Assembly (NCBI GenBank): GCA_000711775.1 | Contig: ARYC01017571.1 | Coordinates: 1-64,000 of the forward strand | Source of the DNA: Oxytricha trifallax | Lineage: Eukaryota; Ciliophora; Spirotrichea; Sporadotrichida; Oxytrichidae | DNA: 64,000 bases | Direction: 5' to 3' | Shown: positions 57,501-64,000 of the stretch, piece after piece | How the letters are laid out: every line of letters begins with the position of its first letter | Position numbering within the stretch: position 1 is the first letter of the stretch | Notes under the pieces: generated by a model | The model's input: only the letters and a program-made list of their open reading frames with translations | Databases searched by the model: none | What the model was told of the DNA's origin: nothing | Position numbers and translations under genes: made by a program

Positions 57501-60500
57501 TGCTACATTAGAAAGCTCGCATTGGTAAATGCAGGTTTAAATGATTAATCTATTAAAATACTAGTTGACTTTTTGAAAAGTTCAAGACTTACAGATTTAG
57601 ATATAAGCTGGAATGGATTAAAGCCTCAAAATCTGCTAGATTTCAAGAAAAGATTTTATTTAATTAGTTTTTCATTAAATCTATGTCTTTGTTTTAATAT
57701 GCAAATTTAGAAGTATTAATTAAGATCCATTTTTTAATTCTAATATTCCATCTTTTTTTTAATATAATTATTAGATTTCATATAGACTATTGGTGAAAAC
57801 AGGCAGTTAAGTTATTTAAATATTGCTTGGAACAACATCATTGAGAAGAGTGGTATTAACTCAGATAAAATTTAAGGTGATGATAATAAAAGAAAATCCT
57901 AACAGGATGCAAGTTAAATAATTAAGAATGCTGTATCTCAAGAAATTAAGTTGAAAAATTAGGCTTAAATATCTGCCTTCTTAACATAGAATTTTTTTAA
58001 GCAAAAAATATTTTCATAAAAGATGTAAATATATTTTTATTCAAAATTTAAAATTATAAATTTTTATATTAAAAAGAAAAGAAAAATTGGTTGGAATGAG
58101 GAGGGATAGTCGAACCGTTCTAAAGATTGAGGTAAAATATTTGCCTCATTAGTCCGAAAAGCGAACTTCCCCCAGCTGGATCGTAGGATCTGGAGGTGCG
58201 TTATTATCAAAGAAGTACCAACATACTCACGAGTGGCCAAAATCAAAGAGTATGCCAGTCTTGACACCCATAAGTCAGAATTCTTTTAGTACCCGTTCCC
58301 AACCAGCTAGGCACTAGATACAAAGCCTAGCACAAGGAGCACACACTCGATATAGGTTATTTTAATTTTCGAACTGATTACCTCAGAGTCAAGTCACCTA
58401 AACCTTTCAAATAGTGTACTTACGTCCAATTAGTTACACAGACCCAGCTCCAAAAACACAACAAAGTCCACTCTCTATTAATGATGACATTTTCAACTTC
58501 AAGTCGGTATGAGGCCCAACCGAAGAAATCTAGTCATTAGTTAACACATCTCTAAACAAGTACACTACACAATATAAAATGAAAGAAGAAATTCAACACT
58601 GTCAAAATCCTCATAAAACAAACAATTCCCTCTACAAAAAATTCCATTTGCCCGACTTAACTAAGAAGACTTTGAGAAGCCATTCTTCTAGTTAATAGAA
58701 GAAGTCATTAAGATACGAATTAAAAGGAATCACTCCAGAAATCTCTAATACATCATGAATAATTTTTTCATATTTAATAATAAAACAACAACTATTAGAG
58801 AATCACTCCAAAGATGTCAAAAGTTGACCAAAGATATGTTGGGAATCACCCAAATATATTAGGCTATTTAATACTAAATATAAAACTAAAACTAAAACAA
58901 CACTGTCATATAAATAAAAAGGAGTAACCACCACTCAACTAAAAAGTTAAAAGCCACTAACTAATAAACTAAACACACTCTGGCATAAAGCCAGAGAACA
59001 AAACTTTTGAAAACTCAGAAATCCCTAAATCCCTAAACCCCATAGATTTATTAACTAAATCTAGATACTAACCAATACAATTAATCATACCTATTAAATA
59101 ACATATAAAAGATTTGGGACTCTTATATATTAAATAATAATAAAAATTAATTAAAGATGCTCTAGGAAGTGGGACTTCATGAACTGAAGATAAAAGGGAA
59201 ATGGTACCCAATATGTATCTCAATTGACTGCCTAGAAATAAACTACAAAATGCTTAAATCATTTGAAGAAACTATGGAAGAACTCTAATAATTTGTATAG
59301 TTCGGAGTCTATGATGGAGTTAGATCCATCGATAGAGAAGAAAAAGAGAGAGATTGACAAGTATGTACTCAAGTTCTACCAAGAAAGAGTATACCTAAGA
59401 CAGTTATGGTCCCATAAGAATTCATTATTTTGATTGAATTTTTAAAGAATTAATTGAAATAGAATCAGTGATGAGACAATCAGAGAGATTGAACAAATCA
59501 GATGATTATTAATATAATTAAAAGGGCTAGACCCTTATTTGCTTAAAAGCTTATTGATTGGGGGTTCCCAGAGACCTCAATGTGATAATATTATTATTAT
59601 TATTATTAAAAATTATTCATTTGTTAGGTGGCTTTGTTAAAAACAAGCCATGCACATTATATTATTAAAATGAATATATATATTTAGTATAGCCTTTTTT
59701 TGTCATATCATGAAAGTTAACAGAAATTTTTTTCATAATGATTTGATAATTTTTTCTGAATACTTTAAAAGATATAATAAAATACTGTTTCTGTAAATTC
59801 AAATGAAATTTTTATCAAGAATATCGAAAATTTATAAAGAATATATACATTTTTAAAAGATAAAATTTATTTTTCTTGTTTTATATTTTATAAAATTAAT
59901 TTGTATTATTGAATTTTAGGTAATTCTTATAAATCTAAAGTTAAAAGTCCCTCGCTTAAAAATACCAAATCAACCGATGTAAATACAAAAATAATGATAT
60001 CTTTATCTAACTTCATAAAGTACAATAAAAATCTTCTGCATCTTGATATATCAAATACAGGCATGACGTAGCCCATGTTATGGAGTTTAGGCACAGCACT
60101 GAGGAGATCTAGAAGTTTAGTATCTATACATTTAAGTGGAAATCCTGGAGTTACTGAATAATTGAAGGAATAATTTATTAAATTATGTTTTTAAATACTT
60201 ACATTAAAGAGTCAGGTGTAAACCTGTTGAAGGATTTAAGTAAATATAGCAGTTTGATTAACTAGTCAAGAATTCTCTATAGAAAAATGTAACAAAAAAG
60301 CAATTAAGTTAATTTTCTTTTATAGAGTCCTAGGCAGCAGTATATTGAAGAGGGAGTACAGTTAAAGCAGGTATTCCAGTAAAAGAAATAACAAAATACT
60401 CATTTTGAATAGGACAATTAGGCTTAGTCAGAAAATAAGAAACTAATAATCCAGAGATTCTTAGGCCACAAGAGAGACATTAAGTTGTCAGGTTAGTGGT

Positions 60501-61127
60501 AAATGCTAACGGATCCTCTTCATGATCACTGCTGGGTCTGCGACAAATGGACTTACAGCCTTATATTTTGGACTACCTAATACGGCTACGACTAATCTGT
60601 GGAAGTCGATATGCTTGAAAAGGAAAAGATAGAGGAACAAATTAGAATGATAAATCAAAACGAAATCTATGATGAAGAAAGTTCAAAAGTGCCAAAAATA
60701 TGTGGTAGCTTTACAAATTGGAAATATATGCAATTTCTTAAAATTGAGGATTTTTGTGCAATCTTAGATTAAAACCCTCCAGATTTTTTGAAATGGATGA
60801 GAGATAGAAAACTTTTAAATAAGGACATAAAAAGTGAAGACAAATTAAACTCAGTACAGAGAAAATAATTTGAAGAATTCGTCATTGAAAATAGAAAAAG
60901 TTATTATAAGAAAATTTTCAAAGAGGTGATTGAGAAGAACTTGCTCTATAGAAAACCTTTTATTTAGAATCCTTCATGCTTTGAAAATTATAGTGACACT
61001 TCTCATTAATAACTTTATGTTTATCCTGTTTTCATGAGATCAGGAAAGCATAGCTATATGATAGAGAACATTGATTAGGAGACATTTATGCACAAACTTA
61101 TAGCTCCATTTAGAGAAGAAGATGGGG
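54600..61127 (+). CDS. Second LRR protein with W-C-D-K-W and CBM-like modules, germline-interrupted
   Basis: N-terminal half (about 54600-57020): long Asn/Gln/Ser/Lys-rich sequence with helical parts. LRR part (about 57060-57640, 57780-57960 and 59920-60170): LNLTGYGLNQ, IHLENNNLKD, LDISWNGLK, LNIAWNN, LDISNTGM and IHLSGNPG. C-terminal module (about 60330-61127): Asp-His-Cys-Trp-Val-Cys-Asp-Lys-Trp, then CGSFTNWKYMQF (resembling carbohydrate-binding GSFxNW) and a PVFMRSGKHSY strand. This repeats the order of the gene at 24368-28170, so the two are paralogues. An intron or IES near 57960-59920 holds a 1.5-kb foreign sequence. The 3' end is cut by a poly-G element and TBE copy D, and the remainder lies beyond the window. 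The start codon is not resolved. Confidence 0.65.
58080..59610. mobile_element. 1.5-kb dispersed-repeat-like insertion, type uncertain
   Basis: A block of higher GC content within an intron or IES of the LRR gene. The left part (58080-58330) is strongly structured: a stem near 58128-58148 (TGAGG ... CCTCA), and on the minus strand a GGTTCGACT motif resembling a Pol III B-box plus a possible A-box-like TAGCTGGTTGG about 180 bp upstream. The middle (58400-58760) has coding-like frames and a repeated GGAATCACTCC motif. A 67-codon ORF runs from 59157 to 59359. The right end carries GGGGGTTCCCAGAGACCTC followed by an (ATT)n tract at 59585-59608, the kind of tail seen on non-LTR retroelements. The class cannot be fixed; a SINE or LINE remnant is the leading guess. 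Confidence 0.4.
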
Positions 61128-61332
61128 GGGGGGAAAATTTCCTGCCCCCAATATTAAATTTTATGTTTTTGTAATAAATTTAATAGAAACAAATTAATTT
61201 CAATTTCAATAACCCTAACCATGTACTATACAAAATTTATTATTATATAATTTGCAAGGTACATAATTATTCTTTATCAAATTATATATTATTGACAAGG
61301 TTAAAATAAGAGTTTTTTTTTTAATAATTAAT
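61128..61332. mobile_element. Poly-G foldback copy, truncated by TBE D
   Basis: Starts with a G run and GAAAATTTCCTGCCCCC. The following 190 bp are a reverse-complement copy of about 8515-8700, including the block ATAACCCTAACCATGTACTA. It interrupts the end of the LRR coding sequence (after Glu-Glu-Asp). TBE copy D begins at 61333 within it, so the rest of this element should lie beyond the TBE, outside the window. Confidence 0.75.
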
Positions 61333-61469
61333 CAAAACCCCAAAACCCCTGAAGTTGTTTGATTGAGTTTTTGATTGATGAAAGTAGACTATTAACGCAT
61401 GCTTTATTAGGGTTTTAATAGGGTTTATGTAGGGGTTAATGTTTAAATATCAGTAATTTAAGTGAGTAT

Positions 61470-62518
61470 ATGCGAGGTTTGGGATCAGTTTATGACAGTG
61501 AATATATAGATTTATTGTATAAGTTGCGTTATGGATGCAATGATTACAGTGATCAACTCAAACCTATCATAAATTACACATCTATAGCAAGACTGCTCCA
61601 TAAATCTCCTGCTACTGTTAGGTCACACTGTCTATTAGCATTGAATTTAAAGAGATAGCATCTAAATTCTAAGCCTAAAAGACCTTTAAAATTCTAGTAG
61701 CATCATATCGATTATCTTATTAATGATAAGACTCTAAAATACAGGGCTCATTTCTCTCTGGCCTAGAGGGCTGTGATGTTTCATCGCCAATTTCCTGAGC
61801 TACACATCTCTGCATAATCCAAAGCTAATATCTATAAAAAGAAAGGTATATCTTACAAGACAGTCAATCGCATTAAGAGAGTGATCGATTTTAATGTTCC
61901 ATTTTATAAGGATAATTTAAATTATATATTCGATTAAATGCAGAGGGCTTAAGAGCATAATATAAAGTTCATACATGCTGATGAGGCAGTATTCACGTTT
62001 AATACCTTCATATCGAGGTCATGGTATAAGAGGTACAGCAACATAGAAGTTCATGATCAAAAGGTTAAGGTATAAACTCATGCAATCCTTGGTGGAATCA
62101 GTGAAGATAGTAGGCTTGAGACTTATGTTATCCACCCTCGCTCTATTAAGACTGAATAATATATTAAATTTTTGCAATAGCTAAGAGATAAGTATGCTGA
62201 ATAAGAAATTATCCTGTTTGATGATAACTTATCAGTTCAAAAACTAAAGACTCAAGGAGAGAATATGAAAGGCTAAACATAACACCTGTATTTAATGTTC
62301 CTTATAGCCCTCAATTCAATGGAATTGAACTATATTGGGGCCTATTAAAAGGCCACTACAAGAAACTTCTGCTCTATCATCTGATACACGATCTGAAGAT
62401 AGATACAGTAGATTTTATTAAGAGTGCTGCTAAAAGAGTCAGCGATGATAAAGCAAAAGTATGCGCAAGAGAAGGGAGATTTTGTGTTTATAAATAAGTT
62501 TTAGATTTAAACGAATGA
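61470..62518 (+). pseudogene. TBE transposase with DDE residues kept, one frameshift
   Basis: ATG 61470 (Met-Arg-Gly-Leu-Gly-Ser), TGA 62516-62518, about 350 codons with TAR as Gln. HTH-like segment SPATVRSHCL at about codon 52. Catalytic motifs: HADEAVF (first Asp), LFDDNLSV (second Asp) and NGIELYWG (Glu), in IS630/Tc1/mariner order. A single-base deletion near 62235-62245 shifts the frame between the second and third motifs. Unlike copy C, all catalytic residues survive. Whether the frameshift inactivates it, or is a sequencing error in a homopolymer (AAAAA), cannot be told here. Confidence 0.85.
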
Positions 62519-62680
62519 ATAAGTTCACATATTAAATTTGCCCGTAAAGGAGATGGCTTCTCTTTCTTTTCTTCCTCTTAAGCCTTGCTTGGGCCCATGT
62601 TTCTTCTCTTAGTGCCAGCCCCTGAATCTATGTTCATCTCTTCTGGCTTTTATAAATCTTTGAAGAGCCTCTTACTCAAT

Positions 62681-63310
62681 TCATGTTTTACTTGAGACTT
62701 TCTCTCTCTGTTTAATTTGCTGCGCTCTTTCACCAAATATATAGCAGTACCAGGTTTTCTATAAAGTTAGAAGTCTATGCTTACATGAGATGAATGGATG
62801 CTTCTGCAGTTCCTACAGCCATGAGTCACTGATTTTGATCCCCTGCTTCTCTTTCTCTTCAGGAGAGATGCTGTAGCGTTTCTTATGAGCTTCTTAAATT
62901 ACTTCACTTAAATACTCTGGTTTAAGAGTTCCAAGAACTCCAAAGAAGAAGTTTCTCTCTGGTAACTTATTTGAGAGTTGTAACTTTGCTGGTAGGTACA
63001 GAGCAACATCTGGATCACTCATCGCATCATCATAGAGATTTGTCACTGAGATTTCAGGGTAGTTAGGTATCTCAATCTTTATTTCATTGGTCTTAAAAGC
63101 CTTTTTCTCTTCACTTAGTAAGGCTTTTAAGAATGATATTTTTGTTCCTTCCTGAGTTGGCAAGAACAATCCAACTATGGTTAATATATTAGTATTTGAT
63201 AAAAGCTTACCTTGCTATACCAAATATCTATAGAGGTCCTCATTACTTCGAAATTTTCCTATCAATTCTTGAGATTGTATTCTCTTCATTGCATCATTCA
63301 TAGACTCCAT
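62681..63310 (-). CDS. TBE 22-kDa ORF
   Basis: A 209-codon frame from ATG 63310 (Met-Glu-Ser-Met-Asn-Asp) to TGA 62681-62683, about the size of the known 22-kDa TBE protein. Conserved blocks: LYRYLVQQGKLL, LFLPTQEGTK, NYPEISVTNLYDDAMSDPDV, YLPAKLQLSNKL, and FFFGVLGTLKPEYLSEVI. Toward the C-terminus similarity with copy C jumps to another frame near 62830, so the last 60 residues may be frameshifted. Antisense to and convergent with the transposase. Function unknown. Confidence 0.75.
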
Positions 63311-63499
63311 CCTCCTTCCACTTTCTATAAATGCATATGAAATTTAAAATATGGATATCCATTCTAAACTTACTAAAATTTTACTACTAAATAGAGAGAT
63401 CCAAATGGAGGTCAACATGAAAAAGATAGTAAGAGAAAGATGGAAGAACTTTCTCCAAGTTTCAAAGTTTGACTTCCAATTTTATCAAAATTTCTCCAT

Positions 63500-63725
63500 T
63501 AAATTGCTCCTAATAATAATTAATTTAATTAGGTGGTGCTCCTAATTTATTTAAAACTTAATTAGGTGGTTATATTAAAGTTCAAAACCGTACTAGGAGG
63601 TACATTAAAAAAAGTAAATTTCAAAACCTCCACTCCTAAATTTACAAGAACAGCTTTAGGAGCACCACCTAACTTCACAAAACACATTTAGGTGCATTTT
63701 AATGAATAAAATGGATGAATTAGTT
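63500..63725. promoter_or_regulatory. Repeat cluster between divergent TBE ORFs
   Basis: Contains AATTAGGTGGTGCTCCTAA (about 63520-63548), a second AATTAGGTGG, TAGGAGGTACATTA, and the inverted TTAGGAGCACCACCTAA (63655-63672). The same motif family sits in the equivalent gap of copy C. The inverted arrangement between divergent starts suggests a protein-binding array or bidirectional promoter. Confidence 0.45.
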
Positions 63726-63873
63726 TATAAATTATCACTAAATCTAAGAAATATAAAACTAATGTCTCGTACTCTGTTCTCATTAAACCTCTCTAAACCT
63801 TTGAGAATAAGATATTACTCTTGTATAAACGTAGAATTAAATAGCTTGTATAATTATTAATAGTATTTATAAA

Positions 63874-64000
63874 ATGAGCGGTAACTTACTTAGAAAAGCG
63901 GCATTGCTTGGCATAAGCCAGCAAAAACTTTCTTTCATGAATCAAAAGAAAATTGAGACTTGCGATGCCTCAACCTAGTACGAACCTGAAATTTTCTAAC
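63874..64000 (+). CDS. TBE zinc-finger/kinase ORF, 5' end only
   Basis: ATG 63874 (Met-Ser-Gly-Asn-Leu-Leu-Arg-Lys). The first residues match copy C (Met-Ser-Thr-Asn-Ile-Leu-Arg-Lys), which fixes the start. The frame is open to the end of the window (about 42 codons), before the zinc fingers would appear. Confidence 0.75.

Larger units (their letters stand above)
61333..64000 (+). mobile_element. TBE transposon, best-preserved copy, cut by window end (copy D)
   Basis: The left end CAAAACCCCAAAACCCC is preceded by AAT (61330-61332), the expected ANT target. It carries transposase (+), 22-kDa ORF (-) and the start of the zinc-finger/kinase ORF (+). The terminus has one more perfect C4A4 unit than copy C. 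It is nested inside a poly-G foldback, which is in turn inside the LRR gene, so it is the youngest of the three. Confidence 0.9.

Noticed and set aside
58080-58330. SRP RNA, RNase P RNA or tRNA gene
   Set aside because: Some motifs look similar by eye (GGTTCGACT, GAAGTTCG) but the conserved core of none of these RNAs could be assembled.
1-64000. Short ORFs under the standard genetic code
   Set aside because: Nearly all are fragments of longer frames in which TAA and TAG are Gln, or shadows on the opposite strand. VPS35 alone contains many in-frame TAR codons at variable or Gln positions.
1-64000. Euplotes-type code (TGA as Cys)
   Set aside because: Recognised proteins end at TGA (VPS35 at 46659-46661, channel at 4750-4752) and use TAR within conserved regions, the reverse of the Euplotes code.
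1-64000. CRISPR arrays, bacterial operons, ribosome binding sites
   Set aside because: No regularly spaced repeats; introns, genetic code and gene content are eukaryotic.

Overview
This window looks like micronuclear (germline) DNA of a spirotrich ciliate of the Oxytricha/Stylonychia/Tetmemena type. Three things in the sequence say so. (1) Long open frames appear only when TAA and TAG are read as Gln with TGA as the sole stop; VPS35 and a calcium-channel gene then read as well-conserved proteins. (2) Many genes are broken by short AT-rich inserts flanked by 2-10 bp direct repeats (pointers), and removing the insert plus one repeat restores the frame. This is the MDS/IES arrangement of spirotrich germline DNA. 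(3) Tc1/mariner-class TBE transposons are present, with telomere-like C4A4 termini, ANT target duplications, a DDE transposase, an antisense ~22 kDa ORF and a zinc-finger/kinase ORF. All identifications are by eye; no database search was possible.

Layout. 1-4.6 kb: fragments of two TBE-type elements, with an unassigned coding-like stretch between them. 4.75-23.2 kb (minus): a four-domain voltage-gated calcium-channel-like gene. It is interrupted by a 262-bp TA-flanked MITE, short IESs, a 672-bp IES carrying a poly-G/poly-C-ended foldback, a 3788-bp TBE, and a ~5 kb I-II linker region with further repeats. 24.4-28.2 kb (plus): a leucine-rich-repeat protein split by a 492-bp IES that creates a false stop, and by a second 262-bp MITE. 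28.3-40.0 kb (minus): a giant coiled-coil protein, or two adjacent genes, with several pointer-flanked IESs including a 438-bp foldback. 40.4-40.85 kb: a palindrome. 41.3-48.5 kb: a compact cluster holding a Gln/Asn-rich protein with a possible CUE/UBA-like segment, a small Lys-tailed protein, the retromer subunit VPS35, a short ORF and a Gln-rich protein. 49.4-50.1 kb: a second poly-G-ended foldback with an 8-bp target duplication. 50.5-54.4 kb: two unrecognised genes, one holding an 814-bp foldback. 54.6-61.1 kb (plus): a second LRR protein of the same architecture as the first, with a 1.5-kb foreign insertion in an intron or IES. 61.1-64 kb: a poly-G element truncated by another TBE that runs off the window.

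The host genes show no common pathway (membrane signalling, cytoskeletal or ciliary-type LRR and coiled-coil proteins, endosomal sorting). What unites the region is germline architecture: almost every host gene carries removable DNA, and the removable DNA ranges from 26-bp IESs to whole transposons. The most notable signals are the poly-G/poly-C foldback family with 8-bp duplications, the matched pair of 262-bp MITEs with telomere-like AAACCCC ends, C4A4/G4T4 tracts sitting inside ordinary IESs, and TBE copies at different stages of decay.
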